From Sphingomonas beigongshangi (GTDB taxonomy: Bacteria > Pseudomonadota > Alphaproteobacteria > Sphingomonadales > Sphingomonadaceae), in NCBI RefSeq assembly GCF_016820445.1, contig NZ_JADHDT010000001.1, forward strand, positions 62,001-126,000: a DNA stretch of 64,000 bases, in the 5' to 3' direction. This document shows, piece after piece, positions 28,928 through 37,237 of the stretch; position 1 is the first letter of the stretch, and the number at the start of each line of letters is the position of its first letter. The notes under the pieces were generated by a model. The model made no database searches, was not told the origin of the DNA, and was given only the letters and a program-made list of their open reading frames with translations. The translations under genes and the position numbers were made by a program.

Positions 28928-29323
28928 TCAGTCGAGCCGGACCTTCGCCCTCGCCGCCTTGACCACGCCCCGGCCCTTCTTGGCATCGACGCGCTTTGCC
29001 CTGGCGCTCTTGGACGGTTTGGTCTTCACGCGGCGGGCCTCGCGTTCCTCCGCCTTGGCGAGCATCTCCATCAGCCGGTCGCGCGCGTCGGCTCGGTTCG
29101 CCTCCTGCGTCCGATAGCGGCGCGCGGTGATGATTAATTCGCCGCTGGTGCTGAGACGACTGCCCGCGATCACCTTCAACCGACGCCACGTCTCGGGGTG
29201 GAGCCCCAGCTTGAACACGTCGCAGCGCAGCTGGCACGCGGTGGCGACCTTGTTGACATTCTGCCCACCCGGTCCGGAGGCGGCGAGGAAGCGTTCCTCG
29301 ATCGCATCCTCGGGCACGTGCAT
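28928..29323 (-). CDS. arfB: Alternative ribosome-rescue factor ArfB
   Basis: A 131-residue peptidyl-tRNA hydrolase that frees ribosomes stalled without a stop codon. The catalytic GGQ is in the N-terminal part (LAASGPGGQNVNKVATACQLR), followed by the release-factor-like core (GELIITARRYRTQEANRADA). The C-terminal tail is strongly basic (RRVKTKPSKSARAKR), as needed to enter the empty mRNA channel. Its ATG overlaps the stop of the upstream pseudouridine synthase gene by one base (TGATG), so translation is coupled. Confidence 0.96.
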   Translation of the reverse strand: MHVPEDAIEERFLAASGPGGQNVNKVATACQLRCDVFKLGLHPETWRRLKVIAGSRLSTSGELIITARRYRTQEANRADARDRLMEMLAKAEEREARRVKTKPSKSARAKRVDAKKGRGVVKAARAKVRLD

Positions 29324-29970
29324 CACAGCGGCCAGACGCCGAACCGCTCGGGCATGGGGGCCTCCGCGCGGATCGGCTCCTTGGTCCCCCGCGGCACCAC
29401 CAGTCCGGCCGCGTGCAGCAGCATCCCGCCCTTGTCCGCCGTGCCGTAGACAGGGTCGCCGACCACGGCGACACCCAGACCCGTCGCGGCATGCACGCGG
29501 ATCTGGTGCGTCCGCCCGGTGGTGGGACGAAACTCCACCAGCGCGCGCCCCGCATCGTCCGTCGCGACGAGCCGCCAGTCGGTACGCGCATTTTTGCCCT
29601 TCGGATCGGCCACCATCCGCCATCCCTGTTCCCGCGTCGACACCTTGGCGAGCGCCAGGTCTATCGTCCCCGACTCGCCTTTCGGTACGCCAGCGAGCAC
29701 GGCGAGGTATCGCTTCTCGACCAATCCCTGCTCGAACGCCTGCTGGTACCGCGCATGCGCCTTCGGGTTGCGCGACAGGAGCAGGCAACCGCTGGTGTCG
29801 CGATCGAGCCGATGCACCGCCTGCGGCCAGCGCTGGAAGCCGAAGCGCAGGGATTCGAGGTGGTTTTCGAGGCTGAGGCCGCCGTCGCGCGGGCGATCGA
29901 CCGGCAGGCCGGCGGGCTTGTCGATGACCAACGCCTCGCCGTCGATGAATAGGACCCTGTCGCCATGCAT
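29323..29970 (-). CDS. RluA-family pseudouridine synthase
   Basis: A 215-residue RNA pseudouridine synthase with no S4 domain, so it is of the short RluA/YqcB type. The catalytic Asp is in AVHRLDRDTSGCLLLSRN, with KRYLAVLAGVP and TGRTHQIRVH also conserved. The target, tRNA or rRNA, cannot be told from sequence. The ATG at 29970 was chosen; longer upstream frames run into the divergent peptidase gene. It is coupled to arfB, pairing an RNA-modification enzyme with ribosome rescue. Confidence 0.92.
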   Translation of the reverse strand: MHGDRVLFIDGEALVIDKPAGLPVDRPRDGGLSLENHLESLRFGFQRWPQAVHRLDRDTSGCLLLSRNPKAHARYQQAFEQGLVEKRYLAVLAGVPKGESGTIDLALAKVSTREQGWRMVADPKGKNARTDWRLVATDDAGRALVEFRPTTGRTHQIRVHAATGLGVAVVGDPVYGTADKGGMLLHAAGLVVPRGTKEPIRAEAPMPERFGVWPL

Positions 29971-30019
29971 GCGACGGCCCTTGCCACCGGATGGCGCTTC
30001 GCGCCAGAGGCGCACCGCA

Positions 30020-30793
30020 ATGCGTGCGTTCCTCCCCTCCCTTCTCCTGTGCGGCCAGTTGCTCCAGGCGACACCCGCCGCGGCGGACATATGTCCCGCC
30101 GCCCGCGCCAGCATGAGCGATCCGGGCCGATCCTTCGGCCACCTCGCCTATGGCGATGCGCCGCCGGACGAACTCGTGCCCGCGCCTCCGGGCTTCGGCC
30201 TCGGCCGCTGCCTCGTCAGGCGCGACATGCTGCCCGACCTCGGCCGCCTGGTCGCGGCCGCCGCGGGCGATCCGGCGGTGGGCGGCACACTGCGCGGTCT
30301 GTCCTGCCATCGCTCCATCGTATCGCAGGCGGAGGTTTTCTGTCGTGGCGGGACGACCAGCGCCGCCGATCGCGCGATTTCCGTCGCGCCGCCGGGGCAT
30401 AGCGAACATGCGACGGGTTATGCCGTCGACTTCGCGGTGCGGCCGGCGAACGGATGTCGCGACGCGGAAGCGTGTATGGCGGCGACGCCGGCGGCGCGGT
30501 GGCTGCTTCGCAATGCGCCGCATTACGGCTTTGAACTGTCGTTCCCTGGCGGCAACCGGCAACAGGTGAAATGGGAACCCTGGCACTGGCGCTGGGTCGG
30601 CGCGACGGCATCGGCGCCGGGCGCGGCGCGCGCCCGCTTCGTCTTCGCCAAGGCGCGCGATCAATTTCCCGCCGATCCGGCCGTCGACGCGACGGTGACC
30701 ATCGCATCGGTCGTGCCGGTCGCGTTCGTCGCCCTCCCCGCCTGGGTAGCGCCCGCGGCCAAGGCCTCGAAGAAGGGCAAACGCGGCCTTTGA
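30020..30793 (+). CDS. Exported VanY-like D-alanyl-D-alanine carboxypeptidase
   Basis: A 257-residue secreted peptidase. The signal peptide (MRAFLPSLLLCGQLLQATPAAA) precedes an N-terminal segment with paired Cys, then the VanY/peptidase M15 core: SEHATGYAVDF supplies the first His and Asp, and VKWEPWHWRWVG supplies the last His. The substrate is probably peptidoglycan stem peptides. The C-terminus has an Ala/Lys-rich tail (AKASKKGKRGL). It starts 49 bases from the divergent pseudouridine synthase, and a 107-bp palindromic element begins 3 bases after its stop. Confidence 0.9.
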   Translation: MRAFLPSLLLCGQLLQATPAAADICPAARASMSDPGRSFGHLAYGDAPPDELVPAPPGFGLGRCLVRRDMLPDLGRLVAAAAGDPAVGGTLRGLSCHRSIVSQAEVFCRGGTTSAADRAISVAPPGHSEHATGYAVDFAVRPANGCRDAEACMAATPAARWLLRNAPHYGFELSFPGGNRQQVKWEPWHWRWVGATASAPGAARARFVFAKARDQFPADPAVDATVTIASVVPVAFVALPAWVAPAAKASKKGKRGL

Positions 30794-30796
30794 TGC

Positions 30797-30903
30797 GCGA
30801 TCCAGCAGGGCTGGGCTCGGGCAGTGCCATCCCTCGCCGCCACCCGGCCGCCCATTTAAGCTACGCTGTAAGGACGGCCGGGTTGGGGCAAGGGCCAGCA
30901 CCC
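30797..30903. repeat. Dispersed palindromic element, copy 1
   Basis: This stretch aligns along its whole length with the reverse complement of 51961-52067. Shared blocks are GCGATCCAGCA, the core CACCCGGCCGCCCA, GGCCGGGT and AGGGCC-G-CACC at the far end. The copy is a diverged palindrome: the arms around the centre pair imperfectly (GGCCGCCC with GGACGGCC). It sits directly after the VanY-like gene's stop codon and could fold in RNA as a terminator-like stem. Confidence 0.8.
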
Positions 30904-30938
30904 CGTCCGCGCACGTGGATCAGCCTCTAGCCAGAAGG

Positions 30939-30960
30939 CCCCTCCCGCGTGCGGGAGGGG
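30939..30960 (-). terminator. Hairpin at the 3' end of wrbA
   Basis: A 10-bp perfect stem, CCCCTCCCGC with GCGGGAGGGG and a 2-base loop, lies about 10 bases past the wrbA stop. On the wrbA strand it is followed by CCTTCT rather than a clear T-run, so it may work as an mRNA-stabilising hairpin or a weak bidirectional terminator between wrbA and the VanY-like gene. Confidence 0.55.
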
Positions 30961-30970
30961 ACGCGCCGTG

Positions 30971-31573
30971 TCAGCCCTTCAGCCTGGCTGCGGTCTCGGC
31001 GATACGCTTGCCCTGGTGCCGCGCGCCGTCCAGGTCGACCTGACTGGGCTGGCGGCTGCCATCGCCGTCGGCGAGCGTCGAGGCGCCGTAAGGCGTCCCG
31101 CCATGCACTTCCTTGACGCCCATCTGGCCCTGATAGCCATAGTCCAGGCCGACGATCGTCATGCCGTGATGGAGCAGGTTGGTGAGGATGGAGAAGAGCG
31201 TCGTCTCCTGCCCGCCGTGCTGGCTGGCGGTCGAGGTGAAGGCGCCCCCCACCTTGCCGACCAGCCCGCCGCGCATCCACACGCCGCCGGTCGTGTCCCA
31301 GAAGGCCGCCATCTGGCTCGGCATCCGGCCGTAACGGGTCGGGGCGCCGACGATGATCGCGTCATACTGGGTCAGGGCGTCGGGACCCTCGATCTCGGGA
31401 TGCGCGGTGTCGGTCTTGAAATGCGCCGCGGCGACGACCTCGGGCGGAGCGGTTTCCGCGACGCGGCGGATGTCCACCTCGGCGCCGCCGGCGCGCGCGC
31501 CTTCCGCCATGGCGTCCGCCATCTTCTCGATATGGCCGTAGGACGAATAATAGAGGACGAGGACCTTGGTCAT
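30971..31573 (-). CDS. wrbA: NAD(P)H:quinone oxidoreductase WrbA
   Basis: A 200-residue flavodoxin-like enzyme that reduces quinones by two electrons, limiting radical formation. The FMN-binding loops are seen: [22 protein letters not shown] near the start, [21 protein letters not shown], and the WrbA-specific [19 protein letters not shown]. Start chosen at 31573 (MTKVLVLYY). It lies 66 bases downstream of the pirin gene on the same strand, so the two probably form an operon opposite the LysR gene. Confidence 0.95.
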   Translation of the reverse strand: MTKVLVLYYSSYGHIEKMADAMAEGARAGGAEVDIRRVAETAPPEVVAAAHFKTDTAHPEIEGPDALTQYDAIIVGAPTRYGRMPSQMAAFWDTTGGVWMRGGLVGKVGGAFTSTASQHGGQETTLFSILTNLLHHGMTIVGLDYGYQGQMGVKEVHGGTPYGASTLADGDGSRQPSQVDLDGARHQGKRIAETAARLKG

Positions 31574-31639
31574 CGGATGTTGCTCCAGATCAATGGGAAA
31601 GGAACGTGCCCGGCGACAACCGGGCACGGCAGTGAAGGT

Positions 31640-32374
31640 TCAGTTCGCGTCGACCAGCACGATCTCGGCATCGTCGATCGCGGTTATGGTCACCGTCTGG
31701 CGGCCGGACAGCGCCGCACCGTCGCGCGCGTCGAAGCGCACGCTGTCGATGTCGATCGCGCCGGTCGCCGGCACCAGATAGACGTGCCGCCCCTCGCCGA
31801 TCGTGTGCGTCGCGCTCTGGCCTGCCTTCAACGTCGCAGCCATCACGCGTGCCTCGGCGCGGATCGGCAGCGCGTCGGTGTCTTGGGCAAAGCCGCTGGC
31901 GAGCGTCACGAACTGGCCGGACCGGTCACCTTTCGGAAAGGGCTTGGCGCCCCAGCTCGGCGCGCCGCCCGTCCGGGTCGGCTCGATCCAGATCTGGAAC
32001 AGCGTCGTCGTCTCGTTCTCCAGATTGTATTCGGCATGGCGCACGCCGGAGCCCGCGCTCATCACCTGCACGTCACCCGCTTCGGTACGGCCTTGATTGC
32101 CCATCGAATCCTGATGCGTGATCGCCCCGGTGCGGACATAGGTGACGATTTCCATGTCGCGGTGCGGATGCGGCGGGAAACCGGTCTGCGGCGCGATGGC
32201 GTCATCGTTCCACACCCGGATCGCGCCCCAGCTCATCCGGGCGGGATCATAATAATTGGCGAAGCTGAAATGATGCCGGGCATCGAGCCAGCCGTGATCG
32301 GCATGGCCCAGGCTGGCGAACGGCCTCCGTTCGATTCCGGCGTTTGCAGCGGTCTTGGTATCGGTAGCGAGCAT
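31640..32374 (-). CDS. Pirin family protein (YhhW-like)
   Basis: A 244-residue bicupin of the pirin family. The metal site of the N-terminal cupin is intact: FPPHPHRDMEIVTY supplies two His, THQDSMGNQG the region of the third, and GSGVRHAEYN the last His and Glu. Bacterial relatives such as E. coli YhhW have quercetin 2,3-dioxygenase activity, but many pirins act as redox or metal sensors. It pairs with wrbA downstream and is divergent from a LysR regulator across 113 bases that should hold both promoters. Confidence 0.93.
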   Translation of the reverse strand: MLATDTKTAANAGIERRPFASLGHADHGWLDARHHFSFANYYDPARMSWGAIRVWNDDAIAPQTGFPPHPHRDMEIVTYVRTGAITHQDSMGNQGRTEAGDVQVMSAGSGVRHAEYNLENETTTLFQIWIEPTRTGGAPSWGAKPFPKGDRSGQFVTLASGFAQDTDALPIRAEARVMAATLKAGQSATHTIGEGRHVYLVPATGAIDIDSVRFDARDGAALSGRQTVTITAIDDAEIVLVDAN

Positions 32375-32487
32375 GGCTGCCTCCTGTCTGTTGCAGCCAA
32401 GATGGGGCGGATCGGGCAGCGCGTAAACGGAAACGCTGGAAACCTATCGTTTCCCTGCTACGCCTGCGCGCTGAGGGAGAAAGACGG

Positions 32488-33411
32488 ATGCGGCTACCCG
32501 ATCTTGAGGCCTGGGCGATCTTCGCGGCGGTGGTCGAGCATCGCTCGTTCAGCGGCGCGGCCGATGCGATCGGCCTCAGCAAGGCGACGGTGAGCAAGGC
32601 GATCACCCGGCTGGAGGCGCATATCGGCCAGTCGCTCTTCCACCGCACCTCGCGCCGGCTCGCGCTGACGGAGGCGGGCAAGCCGCTCGCCGACTATGCC
32701 GCGCGCATCCTCGCCGAGGCCCGGGCGGCGGAGGAGACCGCGCGCGACGCGGCAAGCGCACCGACGGGGCGCGTCCGCCTCGCCGCACCGATGAGCTTCG
32801 GCATCGGCAGCGTCGCACCGCTGATCGCCGAATTCCTCAGCCTGCATCCGGGCATCGAAATCGACCTCCATTGCTCCGACGCGCGGATCGACATCGTCGC
32901 GGAGGGATTCGACGTCGCGCTGCGCATCGCCGACCTGCCCGATTCGAGCCTGCGCGCGCGACGGCTGTGCGGCATCCGCATGCACATGATCGCCGCCCCC
33001 GCCTATCTCGCGCGGCACGGCGAGCCGAAGCATCCCGGCCAGCTCGGCGAGCACCGGCTGCTCGGCTATGCCAACGTCCCCGGCCCGTGGCGCTTCCGCG
33101 GTCCGGGCGGCGCGGAGGTGTCGGTCAAGCCCGAAGGCCCACTCGTCGCCAATTCCGGCGAGGCGCTGGTGCCGGCGCTGATCGCGGGACTCGGCATCGC
33201 GCGGCTGCCGGGGTTCATCATTGGGCCGCACCTCGCGGCGGGCGATGTGGTCGAGATCCTCGCCGATTGGGCCCCCCCGCCGGTCGGCCTCCACCTCCTC
33301 ACCCCGCCCAGCCCGCTGCGCCCCGCGCGGGTCGAGGCGCTGATCACCTTCCTCGGTGCGCGGCTGCGGGACCCGTGCGAGGGCGGACATGGTCCTGGCT
33401 CTGGAAGCTGA
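32488..33411 (+). CDS. LysR-family transcriptional regulator
   Basis: A 307-residue LysR regulator. The winged helix-turn-helix occupies residues 1-60 (FAAVVEHRSFSGAADAIGLSKATVSKAITRLE). The periplasmic-binding-protein-like effector domain follows, with GRVRLAAPMSFG and VANSGEALVPALIAGLGIARLPGF. It is of the CrgA/DsdC-like short-linker subgroup often found near quinone or cupin genes. By its divergent position it probably controls the pirin-wrbA pair; this is inference, as no operator was proved. Confidence 0.92.
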   Translation: MRLPDLEAWAIFAAVVEHRSFSGAADAIGLSKATVSKAITRLEAHIGQSLFHRTSRRLALTEAGKPLADYAARILAEARAAEETARDAASAPTGRVRLAAPMSFGIGSVAPLIAEFLSLHPGIEIDLHCSDARIDIVAEGFDVALRIADLPDSSLRARRLCGIRMHMIAAPAYLARHGEPKHPGQLGEHRLLGYANVPGPWRFRGPGGAEVSVKPEGPLVANSGEALVPALIAGLGIARLPGFIIGPHLAAGDVVEILADWAPPPVGLHLLTPPSPLRPARVEALITFLGARLRDPCEGGHGPGSGS

Positions 33412-33753
33412 CCGCGCCGCTGCTGGGGCCAGCTTGAGGGAAATGGCGGATTGCGCCCAAACCTAGACGCTCGGGCACGCAATCTGTCTTCCCGAAATCG
33501 GCCATCGGTTCAGTCCGACCATTCCCGTTTCCCCGTCATCAAGGGGCAATTTCGGGAAAGAGTAAGTGGGAACATATTTCGGGAAACGCGATGCCTCCGA
33601 CGCCTCGCAACACGGTCAGAAAGTCCGCTTTCCCGCTACGGATTCGCTTTCGGGAATGGGCTGCATAATCGCTTTTCGTATCGTAGGGTCATTGCGTCCC
33701 ATAGCAAAGGCATGTCCCGCACCCCGCTGATAAGACCCGGATGCCTTGCTTGA
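33412..33753. other. Gene-free, less GC-rich stretch with repeated TTTCGGGAA words
   Basis: This 342-base stretch holds no convincing gene; a 100-residue plus-strand frame at 33451 has no protein-like pattern. The word TTTCGGGAA, or its complement TTCCCGAAA, occurs at 33489-33498 (complement), 33549-33558, 33576-33585 and 33647-33656, and again at 34984-34993 inside the small ORF further on. The composition is visibly richer in A and T than the surroundings. It may be the end of an acquired segment or a cluster of protein-binding sites. Confidence 0.6.
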
Positions 33754-34791
33754 TCAGCCGCCCCGCGACTGTATGACGGGAGAAAGTACAGTTGCGCTGC
33801 GGAGCCTAGTGACGAACCGTCTGATCGTGAAACTTGCGACGGGCGTTCGCTTGCCTTCGTCGTCGCGATAGAACGCAACCAGCATCGTCATCCCGCTACG
33901 CCAGCCCACGCCCTCATGACCATAGATGGCAAGCAAGGGATGTCCCGCCAAAGTCACATGAGCGGTAATACCGTCAACGTAGTTCCAGCTTGGTGGGAAG
34001 CGATTGCGCCCAAAGGTTGGAAACTCAATTCGTGCGATTTCACCCTTGTCGAGACCGGCTTGCGCATCACCAGCGCCCCGCGAGCCGCCTGCGTCACCCG
34101 CGTCTAGCGACCGCGCAAGCCCAAGCGCTGTGCGCCCACCCGCAGCAACTATCGCAGGATCGCCGAAGCTTTCCGAGATCCTATAGTCGGTGCTGAACCG
34201 CAGCGCGATGCGGCACGCGGGGCCAAAGTCCTGCCCGGACCACGGAGTGAGTTGGATGTCTTCGTCGGGTGACTCGGCTTCATTCTGACCGTGGTCGATC
34301 ACGAACAGGCTGTTGCCGACCGTGCCTAAATCTTCGACCGTCGTATAGCTGCCACCCCGCGCTGACCTCGGAGTGGCCAGAACCGATATCGCGCCGCTCG
34401 CGTCAGCCTGGACGAACGCACTTGCCTGCTCATGAAGCGTGCCCTGGAACGTGTAGACCTGATACAGTGTGGTTCCCATTAGATGCTCGACGAAAGTAGT
34501 GGTGCCTGGCCCGGCACCGATCGTCTCAATCACATCAGGATTTTGAGCTATTAGCTGCTCGGTGCGAGTAAATGGACGCTGAGGTGAGCCGTTCGCTTCC
34601 TGTGAAAGTCGCATTACACCTTGAAGCGGTGTCTTGGCGTGATCCCACGCTCTTGGCGGCAATACCCGTGCCCCACGCGCAACCGCTTCACATGGTGCAG
34701 CGGCGACCTCGCTGAGCGAACCGGCTGTTTTTGCTCCTGCCAGATTAGGTGCGGCCAACATGGCCGTTGCCAGCCCAATCGCAACCCTCAT
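33754..34791 (-). CDS. Exported protein of unknown function in a low-GC insert
   Basis: A predicted 345-residue protein. It begins with a probable signal peptide (MRVAIGLATAMLAAPNLAGA), then a mature part with YQVYTFQGTLHEQASAFVQAD, SLFVIDHGQNEAES, a Gly/Ala/Asp-rich spacer around residues 230-250 (LDAGDAGGSRGAGDAQAGL), and WNYVDGITAHVTLAGHPLLAIYGHEGVGW. I recognise no family. Codon use is less GC-biased than in flanking genes. The nearest same-strand neighbour is the small ORF starting at 35140; its other neighbours run the opposite way. It may have been acquired by transfer. Confidence 0.7.
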   Translation of the reverse strand: MRVAIGLATAMLAAPNLAGAKTAGSLSEVAAAPCEAVARGARVLPPRAWDHAKTPLQGVMRLSQEANGSPQRPFTRTEQLIAQNPDVIETIGAGPGTTTFVEHLMGTTLYQVYTFQGTLHEQASAFVQADASGAISVLATPRSARGGSYTTVEDLGTVGNSLFVIDHGQNEAESPDEDIQLTPWSGQDFGPACRIALRFSTDYRISESFGDPAIVAAGGRTALGLARSLDAGDAGGSRGAGDAQAGLDKGEIARIEFPTFGRNRFPPSWNYVDGITAHVTLAGHPLLAIYGHEGVGWRSGMTMLVAFYRDDEGKRTPVASFTIRRFVTRLRSATVLSPVIQSRGG

Positions 34792-34861
34792 CGTCCCATC
34801 CCATTATTTAGCGCCAGCCCCGGAACGTTTCAGATTGTATGCAACGTCGGCGTTCACAAGA

Positions 34862-35140
34862 CTACGCATAAAGCCGACAGCCACCTACCCGCAATCGGTC
34901 GCCGCCCCGGACGCCTTCCAGCTCCTTGAACGTCAGCGACAGGTGAGTTTTGAGAAACTGCCAGCGTTCCCGGTAGACCGCCGTTTTCGGGAAAAGGCAG
35001 TGCCGGGCGATTTCGGCTATCGTCCTCGGCGTTCCGGTAAGCAGACGTTCCGCTTCCTCCCAATAGCGGACGTTCCGGTCACCCACTGCGACCATCCCCC
35101 CCAATCCGGGGAGCAAAACCACTCGTCGCTCATTGAGCAC
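34862..35140 (-). CDS. Small protein with possible helix-turn-helix, unknown
   Basis: A predicted 92-residue protein whose middle (VRYWEEAERLLTGTPRTIAEIARHC, then FPKTAVYRERWQFLKTHL) looks like a helix-turn-helix: two helices around TPRTIAEIA and a recognition-like helix after KTAVY. No family is recognised. It is 70 bases upstream of the exported protein gene and runs in the same direction, so the two may be a unit. It starts only 26 bases from the divergent permease gene. It could instead be a chance open frame. Confidence 0.45.
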   Translation of the reverse strand: MLNERRVVLLPGLGGMVAVGDRNVRYWEEAERLLTGTPRTIAEIARHCLFPKTAVYRERWQFLKTHLSLTFKELEGVRGGDRLRVGGCRLYA

Positions 35141-35166
35141 GCCATGCCGACCCGTCCCGCCGCCGC

Positions 35167-36276
35167 ATGAACCGCCTCGCTCCCGACGAGGCCGATGCGC
35201 GCTTCATGCGCCGGGTGCTCTACGTGCTGGTCATCGTCGGCATCGCCGCCGCGCTGCTCAAGGCGGGCAATCTGCTCATCCTCGCCTTCGGGTCGATGCT
35301 CGGCGCGATCGCGATCCACGCCATCGCCGACCTGTGGCGCGACCATGTCCGCGTGCCCGAGCGCGCCGCGCTGCCGCTGGGCATGGCGACCGCGCTCGGC
35401 ATCGTCGTCTTCCTCGCCTGGCTGTTCGGCGTCCAGTTCCGCGAGCAGGTCAACGTCCTCGTCACCCGCCTGCCCGGCCTGCTCGACCAGCTCGCCGCCT
35501 GGGCATCGCAAAGCCCGGTCGGCGCGAAGATCGTCGACGCCGTCCGCCAGGCCTATGCCGGATCGCAGGCGGCGCGCGATGTCGGCGGGCTCGTCACCGG
35601 GGCGGGCGAACTGCTGCTCAATTGCATCCTGCTGCTCGTCGGCGCGCTGTTCTTCGCCGCCGACCCCGGCATCTACCAGCGCGGCTTCCTGTTCCTGATG
35701 CCGCCGTCGAAGCGACCCGCGATAGAGGACGCGCTGTTCGACGTCGGCTCGACGCTGCGGCTGTGGCTGCGCTCGTCGCTGATCCTGATGACCACCATGG
35801 GCGTGCTGATCGGCGTCGGCCTGTGGATTTCGGGCGTGCCGTCCGCCGCCGCGCTCGGCCTGCTCGCCGGCCTCAGCGAATTCATCCCCTATGTCGGCCC
35901 GACGGCGGCGATGGTCCCCGCGCTCGGCCTCGCCGCGACGCAGGGCAACGGGCCGCTGATCGGCGCGCTCGTCACCTATGCCGTGGTGCGCCTGATCCAG
36001 ACCAACTTCATCACCCCCTATGTCCAGGCACGCGTCGTCTCGATCCCGCCGGCGATCACCGTCTTCGCGATCATCGGCATCGGCGTGATCTTCGGCATCT
36101 TCGGGCTGTTCTTTTCCGCCGCGCTGCTCGTCGTCATCTTTACGCTGGTGCGCAGCCTGTACCTGAGGGAGGTATTGGGAGAGGACATTCCCCGCAGCCG
36201 CCACCAGACCTTGCTCGGCCCGGACCTCACGCCGGTCGACCCGGACGGGGACGAGTCGCCACGCGAATCGCGGTAA
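35167..36276 (+). CDS. AI-2E family transporter (PerM/TqsA-like permease)
   Basis: A 369-residue membrane protein of the AI-2E transporter family. About eight membrane segments are seen, with the family-typical long extracytoplasmic amphipathic stretch after TM3 (VNVLVTRLPGLLDQLAAWASQ) and the conserved motif GLSEFIPYVGPTAAMVPAL, then ITPYVQARVVSIPPAITVFAIIG. Members export autoinducer-2 or small ions; the substrate here is not known. The C-terminal tail is hydrophilic (RSRHQTLLGPDLTPVDPDGDE). It ends before the CtrA box and is not obviously coupled to ctrA. Confidence 0.92.
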   Translation: MNRLAPDEADARFMRRVLYVLVIVGIAAALLKAGNLLILAFGSMLGAIAIHAIADLWRDHVRVPERAALPLGMATALGIVVFLAWLFGVQFREQVNVLVTRLPGLLDQLAAWASQSPVGAKIVDAVRQAYAGSQAARDVGGLVTGAGELLLNCILLLVGALFFAADPGIYQRGFLFLMPPSKRPAIEDALFDVGSTLRLWLRSSLILMTTMGVLIGVGLWISGVPSAAALGLLAGLSEFIPYVGPTAAMVPALGLAATQGNGPLIGALVTYAVVRLIQTNFITPYVQARVVSIPPAITVFAIIGIGVIFGIFGLFFSAALLVVIFTLVRSLYLREVLGEDIPRSRHQTLLGPDLTPVDPDGDESPRESR

Positions 36277-36294
36277 TCGCGGGATTAATTCGCT

Positions 36295-36309
36295 TTAATC
36301 GCAAATTAA
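36295..36309 (+). promoter_or_regulatory. CtrA-binding box upstream of ctrA
   Basis: The sequence TTAATCGCAAATTAA (36295-36309), followed by C, is an exact TTAA-N7-TTAA site, the full consensus for CtrA. Additional TTAA half-sites lie at 36285-36288 and 36335-36338. The box ends 90 bases before the ctrA start codon, so it is well placed for autoregulation as known in Caulobacter. The match is seen in sequence; binding is inferred. Confidence 0.85.
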
Positions 36310-36399
36310 CCTTTGTCCTTCAGATGTCGTTTGGTTAATGAATCCGGGCCGTCCGGGCACGCCAGGGAGTGCCCGTCCGCGCCAACAGGGGACGACGCG

Positions 36400-37095
36400 A
36401 TGCGGGTGCTGCTGATCGAGGACGAGCCGACCACGGCCAAGGCCATCGAGCTTATGCTCGGGACCGAAGGCTTCAACGTCTACACGACCGACTTGGGCGA
36501 AGAGGGCTTGGACCTCGGCAAGCTCTACGACTACGACATCATCCTGCTCGACCTCAACCTGCCGGACATGCACGGCTATGACGTGCTGAAGAAGCTGCGC
36601 GTCGCCCGCGTGTCGACGCCGGTGCTGATCCTGTCGGGCATCAGCGAGATGGACAGCAAGGTGCGCAGCTTCGGCTTCGGCGCGGACGATTATGTCACCA
36701 AGCCGTTCCACCGCGAAGAGCTGATCGCGCGCATCCACGCGGTCGTCCGCCGGTCCAAGGGTCATTCGCAGTCGGTGATCCGCACCGGCAAGCTCGCCGT
36801 GAACCTCGACGCCAAGACCGTGGAGGTCGACGGCGCCCGCGTGCACCTGACGGGCAAGGAATATGCGATGCTCGAGCTGCTCAGCCTGCGCAAGGGCACC
36901 ACGCTGACCAAGGAGATGTTCCTCAACCATCTCTATGGCGGCATGGACGAGCCCGAGTTGAAGATCATCGACGTCTTTATCTGCAAGCTGCGCAAGAAGC
37001 TCAGCGTCGCCTGCGACGGCGAGAATTACATCGAGACCGTCTGGGGCCGCGGTTATGTGCTGCGCGAGCCGGAAGAGATCGTCGCGGTCGCCTGA
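36400..37095 (+). CDS. ctrA: Cell-cycle master regulator CtrA
   Basis: CtrA, 231 residues, is an OmpR-type response regulator that controls replication, flagellar and division genes in alphaproteobacteria. The receiver has [20 protein letters not shown], the phospho-acceptor Asp51 in [19 protein letters not shown], and [12 protein letters not shown]. The winged helix ends [16 protein letters not shown] and [17 protein letters not shown]. The C-terminus IVAVA ends in two small hydrophobic residues, as in CtrA proteins degraded by ClpXP. The ATG at 36400 has an AGGGGACG ribosome site; an upstream in-frame start at 36313 is unlikely. Confidence 0.97.
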   Translation: MRVLLIEDEPTTAKAIELMLGTEGFNVYTTDLGEEGLDLGKLYDYDIILLDLNLPDMHGYDVLKKLRVARVSTPVLILSGISEMDSKVRSFGFGADDYVTKPFHREELIARIHAVVRRSKGHSQSVIRTGKLAVNLDAKTVEVDGARVHLTGKEYAMLELLSLRKGTTLTKEMFLNHLYGGMDEPELKIIDVFICKLRKKLSVACDGENYIETVWGRGYVLREPEEIVAVA

Positions 37096-37237
37096 TCGCG
37101 GATCGCGCCCGTCATCATGCGACGCCGCTGCGGCCCGGTGCGGCCGCTTTCACGCGCGGTGGTCGCACAGGCCGCAACCGCTAGCGGGTGCGACGTCGAC
37201 CTCTTGGACGATGTCGTCCTGACGGTCGCATAGTCGG

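Noticed and set aside
33451-33753. 100-residue plus-strand frame in the low-GC gap
   Set aside because: No protein-like pattern and no ribosome site; it overlaps the TTTCGGGAA repeats.
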